21,749 bases of DNA from positions 1 through 21,749 of the forward strand of contig NZ_JBNATX010000031.1 in NCBI RefSeq assembly GCF_049701115.1, read 5' to 3'. The notes beneath the pieces were generated by a model, which made no database searches, was not told the origin of the DNA, and saw only the letters and a list, made by a program, of their open reading frames with translations. How positions within the stretch are numbered: the stretch's first letter is position 1; every line of letters begins with the position of its first letter. This DNA is from Thermoanaerobacter sp049701115. Lineage in GTDB: Bacteria > Bacillota > Thermoanaerobacteria > Thermoanaerobacterales > Thermoanaerobacteraceae. A program made the translations under genes and the position numbers. Below are positions 1-7,141 of the stretch, in pieces.

Positions 1-68
1 TTACCGCTTTGACAACAAGTCGCATTTACACACAAAATGCCACTTTTTAAACTTTATCAACAGTCTGG

Positions 69-88
69 AACACCTCTTTCGAGGTGTT
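69..88 (-). other. Perfect 8-bp hairpin at the end of the tetR gene
   Basis: The arms 69-76 and 81-88 are perfect complements and enclose four bases that read GAAA on the minus strand, a GNRA-type tetraloop. The hairpin covers the stop codon of the TetR gene. No run of T follows on the minus strand, so it is not a standard intrinsic terminator; it may protect the 3' end of the mRNA. The remaining bases 1-68 hold no gene I can support. Confidence 0.4.
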
Positions 89-662
89 AGTGATAAAACT
101 TCAAACCATTTAAGGCAAAATTGAAGACGGTATCTGTTATTTCTTGAGTATCAAGAGTATTCTCTTCTCGTATTACTTTTAAGGCAAGAATCGAAGTAGT
201 CATCCCAAAAAATGCTGCTGCCACCAGTTTTTCATTACAATCCGCCAAAAGTTTTTGGTCTTTACCTTCTTTAACTATTTTTTCAATAATTTCTAAATAA
301 GTTGAAAGCTTTTCTCTGAATTTTTGCGGAACATCTCCATGCCCCCATATCTGACTCAAAAGTACTATTATAAAATCGTGATTTTTATAAAGAAAATTGG
401 TTTGAACAAAAATAATTTTTTTGAGTTTTTCAATCGCGTCACTAACCTTGCTTATTTCCTCTATTGCTTGCTGTTTCAATCTTTTTATGCCCTCATCTAT
501 CAAAAAATCCAGTATGTCGTCTTTGCTTTTAAAATGATAATAAAGAGTACCCTTGGCAACACCAGCAGCTTCAGCAATTTCATCCATAGTAGCCTTGTAA
601 AACCCTCTTCTAGAAAAAGTCTCTAAAGCAGCCTTAAATATCCTCTCCTTTGTACTGCTCAT
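87..662 (-). CDS. TetR/AcrR-family transcriptional regulator
   Basis: A 191-residue protein, the usual length for TetR repressors. The N-terminal DNA-binding domain is clear: residues 25-46 carry the helix-turn-helix with the family core GVAKGTLYYHF, followed by KSKDDIL. The rest is helical and variable and would form the ligand and dimer domain; its ligand cannot be read from the sequence. The ATG is preceded by GGAAGG at good spacing. It starts only 15 bases after the stop of the SDR gene, so the two are almost certainly one transcript. TetR proteins commonly repress their own operon, and the palindrome at 1475-1497, over the probable start of that transcript, is a fitting target. Family is certain; regulon is inferred. 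Confidence 0.93.
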   Translation of the reverse strand: MSSTKERIFKAALETFSRRGFYKATMDEIAEAAGVAKGTLYYHFKSKDDILDFLIDEGIKRLKQQAIEEISKVSDAIEKLKKIIFVQTNFLYKNHDFIIVLLSQIWGHGDVPQKFREKLSTYLEIIEKIVKEGKDQKLLADCNEKLVAAAFFGMTTSILALKVIREENTLDTQEITDTVFNFALNGLKFYH

Positions 663-677
663 CTGCTTTCCTTCCCT

Positions 678-1445
678 CTACAGATAAATCATTTTTACTG
701 TCATGCCGCCGTCGACAATTAAATTCGTCCCTGTTATAAAAGAAGCTTCTTCAGAACACAAGAAAAGGCACGCATTTGCCACGTCTTCCGGTTTGCCTAC
801 TCTTCCTGCCGGATGTTGTAGATGATCCTGTTCAGTGAGTTCAGGTTTTTTAGCTTCTCTTGATTTCTTCCACTCGGACACTTCAATCCAGCCAGGACTT
901 ATAGAATTCACTCTTATTTTATCATAAGCCAAACTTATTGCAAGAGAATGCGTTAAAGCTATAAGTCCTCCTTTCGAAGCAGAATAGGGCTCTGTGTGGG
1001 GTTCCGACATAAAAGCCCTTGTGGAGGCTATGTTTATTATAACCCCTCCCCCATTATCCCTCATATATGGAGCCACATACTTTGCACACATATAAGCACC
1101 TTTTAAGTTGACGTTTATGACCCTATCCCATTCCTCCATAGGCCTAGTGTAAATCGTACCTTTAGAACCTATCCCCGCATTGTTTATCAATATATCTATT
1201 TTCCCATACGCTCTTATGGTTTCATTTACCATGTTTTTTACGTCTTCTTCTAAGGCAACATCTGTATGCACAAAAAGGGCTTCTCCCCCATTTTTCCTTA
1301 TGTACTCTTCATTTTCTATCCCTGCTTCTTCATCAATATCAGCTATCACTACTTTTGCTCCTTTTTCAGCAAAAGTTTGGGCAATACATCTTCCAATTCC
1401 CTGCCCTCCACCTGTCACTATTACAACTTTATTTTGAAAATTCAT
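678..1445 (-). CDS. SDR-family NAD(P)-dependent dehydrogenase (glucose 1-dehydrogenase-like)
   Basis: A classical short-chain dehydrogenase of 255 residues. Visible motifs are the cofactor loop TGGGQGIG at 11-18, an acidic residue after beta-2 (D36 in VVIADIDEE) that favours NAD over NADP, NNAG at 88-91, and the catalytic S141, Y154 and K158 (YSASK). The C-terminus DGGMTVKMIY resembles that of glucose 1-dehydrogenase-like SDRs, but the substrate is not determined. The reading frame is open for 28 more codons upstream, but the start chosen here is the one with AAAGGAGG just before it; the upstream extension lies over the promoter and palindrome. It forms an operon with the TetR gene downstream, which suggests induction by its own substrate or a related small molecule. 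Confidence 0.93.
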   Translation of the reverse strand: MNFQNKVVIVTGGGQGIGRCIAQTFAEKGAKVVIADIDEEAGIENEEYIRKNGGEALFVHTDVALEEDVKNMVNETIRAYGKIDILINNAGIGSKGTIYTRPMEEWDRVINVNLKGAYMCAKYVAPYMRDNGGGVIINIASTRAFMSEPHTEPYSASKGGLIALTHSLAISLAYDKIRVNSISPGWIEVSEWKKSREAKKPELTEQDHLQHPAGRVGKPEDVANACLFLCSEEASFITGTNLIVDGGMTVKMIYL

Positions 1446-1474
1446 AAAATTACCTCCTTTATAAATAAAAAGAA

Positions 1475-1497
1475 AATAAGGCAAAGCACGCCTTATT
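1475..1497 (-). promoter_or_regulatory. Palindrome over the SDR-tetR start site: probable operator, possible terminator
   Basis: Perfect 8-base arms, AATAAGGC and GCCTTATT, are separated by seven bases. The dyad begins three bases after the -10 box of the promoter at 1501-1529, so it covers the expected transcription start, the classic place for a TetR-family repressor to bind. On the minus strand it is followed by a T-rich stretch (1462-1474), so it could also act as an intrinsic terminator for transcripts arriving from the ATP-grasp gene. Both roles are compatible. Confidence 0.6.
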
Positions 1498-1500
1498 CTA

Positions 1501-1529
1501 AGTATATATAAAGTTTGCTTAAAAATCAA
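1501..1529 (-). promoter_or_regulatory. Sigma-A promoter of the SDR-tetR operon
   Basis: On the minus strand, TTGATT (-35, 1524-1529) and TATACT (-10, 1501-1506) are exactly 17 bases apart. It lies just after the stop of the ATP-grasp gene and about 60 bases before the SDR start codon. This shows that SDR-tetR can be transcribed separately from the operon upstream. Confidence 0.7.
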
Positions 1530-1532
1530 ATC

Positions 1533-2531
1533 TCATGCCAAAAGAAGCTTTCTGTTCTCAAAATCATACCGTTCAAGGGCACTCTCTAAGATCTTACCTA
1601 TAAACTCTCTTCTATTCATACCGGCAGCTTTTGCCATATATCCCATATAACCGTGGTGTACATATCTTTCACCTTTTTCAGAGGCAGTGGTAAGCCCAGC
1701 ATAAGTATTAAGTTCCAGGAAATAAGGTACATTGTCTTTGCTTAAAATCATGTCTATTCTTGCATAGTCTCTTGCATTCAATACTCTAAAAATTTTTAAA
1801 GCAATATCTTTTATCCTATCTTCTACTTCTTTTGGAACTTCCATAGGGCATTTTATTATTTCATTGTCAAACATTTTGTGTTCATAGGTATTTGTTTTGA
1901 CATTGTTATAACCTATCTCCAATAGCGGCAGAACCACGGGATTTTTATAACCTATTATTCCTACCGTCACTTCTCGTCCTTCAATAAACTCTTCAATGAG
2001 AGCGGGCTGTCCTATTTTATCGGTTATTTTACTCACAACTTTAGGCAGATTGGCTTTGTCGTATACTATATTTTCCTCATCTATCCCCGCACTACCTCTG
2101 CCCATTATTGGCTTTACAAAAAGAGGAAATTTTAGATGGTCTACAGAAGGAATTTCTTTAGAATTGTAAGCAACGACGTATTTGGGTGTAGGAAGTCCAT
2201 GAGCTGCCACAATGTCTTTCCTCATTCTTTTATCAGTTGCTGCTAAGTCAATCCCAGACCCCACATAAGGTATGTCGAATAATTCTAAAAATTCTATTTC
2301 TTTTAAGCTCGAAGCGTTAAAAATTATGTCAATTTTTTCTTTTCTAATAGTTTCATAAGTCTTTATAGGGTCATTTTTCCACTCTATCAAAACAGCGTCA
2401 AATCCCGCTTCTTTTAACGCCTCATAATGATGATAAGCTTCCTCGTAAGCATCGTCATAAACCTTATCAGGTGTGAGTTTTTTCTGAAGTTCCACATTCC
2501 TAAACCTTCTCCAGAAGACCCCCACTCTCAA
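1533..2531 (-). CDS. D-alanine-D-alanine ligase-like ATP-grasp protein
   Basis: 332 residues with the three-part plan of the D-Ala-D-Ala ligase family: N-terminal domain, then YVGSG at 89-93, the ATP-grasp region with FVKP (138-141), EEFIEGREVTVG (180-191), RID at 258-260 and the metal-binding ELN at 273-275. ATP-grasp ligases join a carboxylate to an amine or thiol through an acyl phosphate. The start is TTG, supported by GGAGG eight bases upstream. It is the last gene of the guanylyltransferase-GT4-toroid operon, 57 bases after its neighbour, and not near murein genes. Its region around 215-220 (NTYEHKMF) differs from the usual YDYEAKY of true Ddl. I infer a role in tailoring a mannose-containing product or an amino-acid ligase role; true Ddl activity is possible but less likely. 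Confidence 0.82.
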   Translation of the reverse strand: MRVGVFWRRFRNVELQKKLTPDKVYDDAYEEAYHHYEALKEAGFDAVLIEWKNDPIKTYETIRKEKIDIIFNASSLKEIEFLELFDIPYVGSGIDLAATDKRMRKDIVAAHGLPTPKYVVAYNSKEIPSVDHLKFPLFVKPIMGRGSAGIDEENIVYDKANLPKVVSKITDKIGQPALIEEFIEGREVTVGIIGYKNPVVLPLLEIGYNNVKTNTYEHKMFDNEIIKCPMEVPKEVEDRIKDIALKIFRVLNARDYARIDMILSKDNVPYFLELNTYAGLTTASEKGERYVHHGYMGYMAKAAGMNRREFIGKILESALERYDFENRKLLLA

Positions 2532-2588
2532 CTTTCTCTCCTCCTTTCAAAAAGATTTCACAAAAGGAAAAGAAAAAGTGAAGGGAGA

Positions 2589-3638
2589 TCATCGATAAAC
2601 TTTTGCAGTATGATTTACAATCATATCAGTAATTATAAGGGAAATTAGACTTTCGGCTCCTTCATTCAAATTTACCCCGTCTTCTGTAATCCCATCATAA
2701 CATCCACCTGTCATCTCATCAAACAGGGAAATCCCTTGAGAATTATCCCCTAAAAACCACCTATAGCACTTTTTAGCTTTTTCTAAATATTCTTCTTTGC
2801 CGAAAATTTTATAAGCCTCTATATACATGAGGGCTGTTTCACAAGCTTCTATAGGTTGCTCATCAAACTCTGCCTTCTTATCACCCTTTTTATACCATCC
2901 TTTACACCCTATAGGCTTAAAATACCCATCCTTAAAAGTTACACTTTCCAAAAATTCCATTGATGCCTCGGCTACTTTTAGACTTTCTTTATCTTTGAGT
3001 ATTGCATAAGACCTTAACAACGCCCAAGGTAGAACTGCATTGCTATAGGTCATTTGTCCTTCAAACCATTCCCAATTTTCTTCTCTGTTTTTGTAGTAGC
3101 TTTCAATAAGGTCTTGTGAAAAATACCTTATAAGATTTTTTATTTCACCAGTATCAAACTCAAAGGTTCCTGCTTTATAAATTAAAGAAATCCCTATCAA
3201 CGAATAAGCTTTTCCTCTTAAGGATTTTAAAGTACTAATATTAGGAAAAGCCTTTTCAAGAAGTCTCAGCGCGACATTGTGAAAGGACTCATCTGGAAAA
3301 GAAACATTAAGAAGATATCCCAAAGCCCAAAGACTTCTTCCAAAACAATCTTCAGAGCCCTTTTTTTCTGTAAATTTCCTATTGTAGTTCATGAAGTTTC
3401 TAAAAAAACCTTCTTTATTCTGAGCATAAATCAGGAAAGAAAGGTATCTTCTAAGAAGTGATAGATATTCTTCTCCCTTGTAAACCTGATAAAGCATAGC
3501 AGCGGCTATGGCCGCCCTAGCATTATCATCTGTGGTATATCCTTGAGAAGGGTCGGGGACAGAATAGAGGGAGTGCTGAAAGATTCCTGTATCATCTGTT
3601 AGAGTAAAAAGGTGAGCGTATTTAGTCGCAACCCTCAT
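2589..3638 (-). CDS. Six-hairpin (alpha/alpha-toroid) glycosidase-fold protein, function unknown
   Basis: 349 residues without signal peptide or membrane span, so cytoplasmic. Repeated helix pairs with aromatic and acidic motifs suggest an (alpha/alpha)6 barrel as in GH88, GH105, AGE epimerases and related enzymes. Motifs worth noting are YTTDDNARA (34-42), the stretch EDCFGRSLWALG, NWEWFEGQMTYSNAVLPWAL and the C-terminal NEGAES. The ATG has AAGGAGGGG before it, lying over the end of the GT4 gene 14 bases upstream. My recollection is that in other bacteria a domain of this kind is fused to the C-terminus of a GT4 glycosyltransferase; here the two are separate adjacent genes, which suggests that they work on the same glycan. 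Whether it hydrolyses, epimerises or only binds glycan is not visible. Confidence 0.72.
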   Translation of the reverse strand: MRVATKYAHLFTLTDDTGIFQHSLYSVPDPSQGYTTDDNARAAIAAAMLYQVYKGEEYLSLLRRYLSFLIYAQNKEGFFRNFMNYNRKFTEKKGSEDCFGRSLWALGYLLNVSFPDESFHNVALRLLEKAFPNISTLKSLRGKAYSLIGISLIYKAGTFEFDTGEIKNLIRYFSQDLIESYYKNREENWEWFEGQMTYSNAVLPWALLRSYAILKDKESLKVAEASMEFLESVTFKDGYFKPIGCKGWYKKGDKKAEFDEQPIEACETALMYIEAYKIFGKEEYLEKAKKCYRWFLGDNSQGISLFDEMTGGCYDGITEDGVNLNEGAESLISLIITDMIVNHTAKVYR

Positions 3639-3652
3639 TTAAACCCCCTCCT

Positions 3653-4825
3653 TTATATGACCACTTCCTCCTTCGTCCTCACGTCCAAAACAGATAAAAT
3701 CATTATTACATGCCTGTAAGCCACATTGCTCCATGTCATAGTGCTTCCAAGTTTTTTCATTTCGCTTTCCATTCTAGCCCTTTCTTCTGGATGTTCGAAT
3801 ACATATTCAATCTTTTCGGCCAAGGACTTGGCATTTCTAAACTCTGCAAGGAGTCCTCTCCCTTCTCCTAAGATTTCTTCAGCATACATGTAAGGAGTAG
3901 AGATTATTATCTTACCGAGTCCTGCTGCATAAGCCAGTGTACCACTTACTGCTTGTTCTCTATTTAAATAAGGTGTCATGTATATATCTGACATCTTCAA
4001 ATATTCTAATATTTCCTTCTTCGTAAGGTATTTATCCACAAATTTCACATTTTCATCTACACCCAATTCTTTAACCATCTTTTGTAAGTTTTCTCTGTAC
4101 TCTTCTCCATAAAGTCTTTTTATATTTGGATGCGTTTGTCCCAAAATAAGATAAAGCACGTCTTTGTATTTCTTGGCCACGATACTTATGGCTTCTATAC
4201 CATATTCTATGCCTTTACCTGGATTTATAAGCCCAAAAGTACTTATTATTCTTCTCCCTTTGAAACCATATTTTTCTTTTAGGCTTTCTTTTGGAAGTAC
4301 TGGGAGAGTTGGAACCCCATGGGGTATGAAGGTAATCTTGTGATAGGGTATTCCATAGATTTTTTCGAGAACAGGAATCGTATTTCTAGCCATTGTTATT
4401 ACTCTAGCACTCTTCTGGCCAAGTTCTTTTAAAATTTTCAACTGCTTTTCATTTGGATTGAGAAGTACAGTATGAAGGGCCACTACAAAAGGTATTGAAA
4501 GATTATTAACTAAATCGAGAAGATATTCTCCACTTTCTCCACCAAATATTCCGTATTCGTGCTCTATTATGAGAAGGTCTATGTTAGAATGATTAAGCTT
4601 TTCCGCAAGCTTTAAATAATCTTCTCTCTCGAATTGATTTATTTCATACATTACATCCTCATCATAATCATATTTTTTGTGGTCATTTATAGCTATAACA
4701 CCAGAAAAATTTATAAGCTTTATCTTTTTTATTTCATTTACCAAATCCTGTGTAAAGGTGGCTATACCACATTCTCTTGGAGGATATGTGCTCAAAAATG
4801 CCACATTTCTCCCCAGAATGCTCAT
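3653..4825 (-). CDS. GT4-family glycosyltransferase
   Basis: 390 residues with two Rossmann-like halves typical of GT-B enzymes. The N-terminal half has the STYPPRECGIATF nucleotide-side loop and HEYGIFGGESG; the C-terminal half has FGLINPGKGIE, followed by PYLNREQAVSGTLAYAAG, which takes the place of the usual GT4 acidic E-x7-E region. The frame is open nine codons further upstream, but AAAGGGGGG six bases before the ATG at 4825 decides this start. It sits 23 bases after the guanylyltransferase gene, so GDP-mannose is the likely donor. The acceptor and linkage cannot be read from the sequence. GT4 enzymes retain the anomeric configuration and would normally make alpha links, so this enzyme is not an obvious source of the beta-1,2-mannan that GH130 enzymes degrade. 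Confidence 0.88.
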   Translation of the reverse strand: MSILGRNVAFLSTYPPRECGIATFTQDLVNEIKKIKLINFSGVIAINDHKKYDYDEDVMYEINQFEREDYLKLAEKLNHSNIDLLIIEHEYGIFGGESGEYLLDLVNNLSIPFVVALHTVLLNPNEKQLKILKELGQKSARVITMARNTIPVLEKIYGIPYHKITFIPHGVPTLPVLPKESLKEKYGFKGRRIISTFGLINPGKGIEYGIEAISIVAKKYKDVLYLILGQTHPNIKRLYGEEYRENLQKMVKELGVDENVKFVDKYLTKKEILEYLKMSDIYMTPYLNREQAVSGTLAYAAGLGKIIISTPYMYAEEILGEGRGLLAEFRNAKSLAEKIEYVFEHPEERARMESEMKKLGSTMTWSNVAYRHVIMILSVLDVRTKEEVVI

Positions 4826-4848
4826 ATGTATCCCCCCTTTATTTAGTA

Positions 4849-5898
4849 TCAAGGTGTAAGCGTGATATTAGCTAATTTATTTGCAGTAAAAACCGTGTTC
4901 TTAAGTTCCATATTGACTTCTACGACACACTCTGAAGTAACTACACTATTTTCCAATCTTGCAAATCTTCTAACTTTTATGTTGTCCCAAAGTACACTAT
5001 TAGAAATCCTGCTTTCCTGCCCAATCCTGCAGTTATTCCCTATAACAGTATAAGGACCTACTATGGCATAAGCATCTACTTCTGTATTATCTCCAATATA
5101 AGCAGGTCCAATAACGCTGGCTGTCGGATGTATTTTCACATTCTCTCCAAGTATTATTCCCCTTGTAGATAACCCTGTCACGAACCTAGATTTGCCCTTC
5201 AAGATGTCTTCATGTACCTTCTTGTACTTGTCAATAGTTCCTATATCCATCCAGTAACCTGTGAATTTGTATATAGCCATTTTGTAGCCTTTTGAAAGAA
5301 GCAAAGGATAAGTTTCTCTTTCAACAGAAACCTGGGTATTAGCGGGAATCTCTTTTAAAACTTCCGGTTCAAAAACGTAAACTCCTGCATTTATATACTT
5401 AGAATTCGACTCACCTGGTTTTGGCTTCTCCTTAAAGGCTGTAATAAATCCTTTATTGTCAAATTCTATAACTCCATACTGCGAAGTATCTCTCACTTCT
5501 ATAGAAGCAATCGTAACCTGTGCTCTCCTTCTTTTATGATACTTTATTAGGTCCGCATAATCTATATCACTTACTATATCGGAGTTGAGAATTAGAAAAG
5601 TATCATCAAAAAAATTTTCGGCGTTTTTGATGGCTCCACCTGTCCCCAAAGGAGTCTCTTCGATGACATAATTAATCTTTACCCCTAGTTCCTTACTTTT
5701 ATCCTTGAAATAATTCTCAATGTAGTCAGATTTGTAATGGGTACTTATTACCACCTCATCTACTCCGCTTTTTTTAAGATTTAAAATAATCCGCTCTAAA
5801 AGAGGTTTTCCCAAGATGGGAACCATGGGTTTTGGTAAATCGTCAGTAAGGGGTCTTAACCGAGTCCCAAGTCCCCCTGCTAAAAGGAGTGCCTTCAT
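4849..5898 (-). CDS. Mannose-1-phosphate guanylyltransferase-like nucleotidyltransferase
   Basis: 349 residues. The N-terminal nucleotidyltransferase domain starts with LLAGGLGTRLRPLT, the nucleotide loop, then LPKPM, ETPLGTGGAIK and LNSDIVSDID. GYWMDIGT, characteristic of eukaryote-type GDP-mannose pyrophosphorylases and their bacterial relatives, follows near 215. The C-terminal part (about 245-349) has hexapeptide-repeat left-handed beta-helix sequence (for example ILGENVKIHPTASVIGPAYI). The expected reaction is mannose 1-phosphate plus GTP to GDP-mannose plus pyrophosphate; glucose 1-phosphate with UTP or dTTP cannot be excluded. AAAGGAGGGG precedes the ATG. It is the first gene of its operon, behind a consensus promoter and a CIRCE-like leader. 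The GH130 enzymes of the neighbouring operon produce alpha-mannose 1-phosphate, its likely substrate, which supports the mannose assignment. Confidence 0.82.
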   Translation of the reverse strand: MKALLLAGGLGTRLRPLTDDLPKPMVPILGKPLLERIILNLKKSGVDEVVISTHYKSDYIENYFKDKSKELGVKINYVIEETPLGTGGAIKNAENFFDDTFLILNSDIVSDIDYADLIKYHKRRRAQVTIASIEVRDTSQYGVIEFDNKGFITAFKEKPKPGESNSKYINAGVYVFEPEVLKEIPANTQVSVERETYPLLLSKGYKMAIYKFTGYWMDIGTIDKYKKVHEDILKGKSRFVTGLSTRGIILGENVKIHPTASVIGPAYIGDNTEVDAYAIVGPYTVIGNNCRIGQESRISNSVLWDNIKVRRFARLENSVVTSECVVEVNMELKNTVFTANKLANITLTP

Positions 5899-5969
5899 AA
5901 AAACCCCTCCTTTTTAATAAAACCTCATGTTGAAGAAGAAAGATATGAAGCTGGATAGGCAAAATGATA

Positions 5970-5996
5970 TTAGCACTCTAAAGATTGGGCTGCTAA
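5970..5996. promoter_or_regulatory. CIRCE-like element (HrcA heat-shock operator)
   Basis: The CIRCE consensus is TTAGCACTC, nine bases, GAGTGCTAA. Here the plus strand shows TTAGCACTC at 5970-5978, exactly nine bases, then GGCTGCTAA at 5988-5996: 16 of 18 consensus bases match and the spacing is exact. It lies in the leader, about 25-50 bases after the expected start site and 71 bases before the ATG of the guanylyltransferase gene, the usual position for HrcA operators in Firmicutes. The outer seven bases of each arm pair, so the mRNA can also form a hairpin there. Confidence 0.75.
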
Positions 5997-6026
5997 TAGA
6001 TTTGTAGCAAAATTAGTCTATAAAAT

Positions 6027-6055
6027 ATTATAATTGAGAAAATGTGGCATGTCAA
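6027..6055 (-). promoter_or_regulatory. Consensus sigma-A promoter of the guanylyltransferase-GT4 operon
   Basis: On the minus strand a perfect TTGACA (6050-6055) and a perfect TATAAT (6027-6032) are exactly 17 bases apart. Transcription should begin near 6020, giving a leader of about 120 bases that includes the CIRCE-like dyad. A promoter this strong fits control mainly by repression. The interval 5899-6187 holds only this promoter, the leader and the terminator of the channel gene. Confidence 0.88.
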
Positions 6056-6077
6056 GTCTTTTAAAGTAAAATATTTA

Positions 6078-6127
6078 CAAAAATAAACCCAGCACCTAAT
6101 AATAAAGCTAAATTCTCATGGTGCTGG
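6078..6127 (-). terminator. Probable terminator after the FNT channel gene
   Basis: Perfect arms CCAGCACC and GGTGCTGG (6089-6096, 6120-6127) enclose a 23-base loop. On the minus strand the stem is followed by GTTTATTTTTG. The stem is GC-rich for this DNA and lies 60 bases after the channel stop codon. The loop is long for an intrinsic terminator. Confidence 0.6.
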
Positions 6128-6187
6128 ATATTCATTCCTTGGTATATTTTTAGAATTTTCAAATGGATTTTTATGCATTCCCCAGTA

Positions 6188-7051
6188 TTATTTTTTGTAA
6201 ATATACCAATACATTAAAGCCACAAAAAATCCCGCTCCTATTATATTCCCAAGTGTAACAGGTATCAAGTTGTTGACGATAAAACTATACCAGGTAGCTT
6301 TCAAAGTTGGTGCAGCAAGAAGAACACCTTTTGCACTATGGACAAAATCTATGTAAACCGGATCCTGACCTACATATATTCCGAGAGGAATGAAAAACAT
6401 GTTTGCCACAGAATGTTCAAAGCCCATGGCCACAAAGCCCATTATAGGCCACCATATAGCAAAAATTTTGCCTATTATATCATCGGCCGAATAAGCCATC
6501 CACACTGCTAAAGCAACCAGCCAATTACAACCTATCCCTCTTAAAAATGCTTCTCCCCAAGATAAATTGACTTTGGCATTTGCTATTTTAACAGCATATA
6601 TAGCCCATGGAAAAGCCTTCGAGACCTCTCCTACTTTCCCTGCTTCCATTATTATTCCTGTCTTGTAAGCTAAGAAATACGCAAAAAACAAGCCTCCTAT
6701 AAAATTCCCTAAGTATACAAAGGTCCAGTTTTTTAAAAGCTCTCTCAAATTTATTTTTTTATCAAAATAAGCTATAGGTTGTGTCATCATATTTCCAGTA
6801 ACAAGTTCTGCCCCTGCTATAATAACGAGTATAAGCCCTAATGGAAATACGGCACCAAAAAGCAATTTTTGTAGGCTTCCAAATTCTTCCGGAAGGTTTC
6901 CCGCTGCTCTAATAGCCAAAAAACCTCCAAAAGCTATGTAGTTTCCCGCTAAAAAACCTAAAAGAAGCTGCTTCTTAATAGAAAATTGCACTTTTGTCTT
7001 ACCTAAATTGATCATGCCATCAGCTATGTCTTTTGGCATTTTAAAGCTCAT
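6188..7051 (-). CDS. Formate/nitrite transporter (FNT) family channel
   Basis: 287 residues, nearly all hydrophobic, with about six membrane spans as expected for FNT channels, which form pentamers in the inner membrane and pass formate, nitrite or hydrosulfide. Family signatures are GAELVTGNMM with T85 (matching the omega-loop threonine of FocA) and RGIGCNWLVALAVW, then MGFEHSVANMFFIPLG with the central pore histidine H213. GGGGGG lies five bases before the ATG. In a fermentative anaerobe the likely role is formate export or import. It stands alone between two terminators, and I find no convincing promoter in the short upstream gap (7052-7100). No pyruvate-formate lyase or formate dehydrogenase gene lies nearby, so the substrate stays open. 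Confidence 0.9.
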   Translation of the reverse strand: MSFKMPKDIADGMINLGKTKVQFSIKKQLLLGFLAGNYIAFGGFLAIRAAGNLPEEFGSLQKLLFGAVFPLGLILVIIAGAELVTGNMMTQPIAYFDKKINLRELLKNWTFVYLGNFIGGLFFAYFLAYKTGIIMEAGKVGEVSKAFPWAIYAVKIANAKVNLSWGEAFLRGIGCNWLVALAVWMAYSADDIIGKIFAIWWPIMGFVAMGFEHSVANMFFIPLGIYVGQDPVYIDFVHSAKGVLLAAPTLKATWYSFIVNNLIPVTLGNIIGAGFFVALMYWYIYKK

Positions 7052-7100
7052 AAAATCCCCCCAGTCTATTTAGTAAACGATACCACATTTTAAACAATTT

Positions 7101-7127
7101 AAAAAGTCCCCGAAAACGGAGACTTTT
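7101..7127 (-). terminator. Intrinsic terminator of the mannoside operon
   Basis: An 11-bp stem with one G-T pair (7102-7112 with 7117-7127) and a four-base loop. On the minus strand the second arm runs into five T. It lies 14 bases after the last GH130 stop and closes the operon that begins with lacI. The opposite strand also ends in TTTT, so it could work in both directions, though no plus-strand gene precedes it. Confidence 0.85.
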
Positions 7128-7141
7128 CCTAACAATAAAGA

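Noticed and set aside
22..41. GCATTT/AAATGC hairpin and a possible short frame starting with ATG at 23-25 on the minus strand
   Set aside because: No T run follows the hairpin, and only eight codons without a ribosome site lie inside the window.
1446..1529. N-terminal extension of the SDR protein by 28 residues
   Set aside because: The extension covers the promoter and palindrome, and the strong ribosome site lies just before the internal ATG at 1445.
7052..7100. Promoter for the FNT channel gene
   Set aside because: TTGTTT is present, but no acceptable -10 box lies at 16-18 bases; not strong enough to list.
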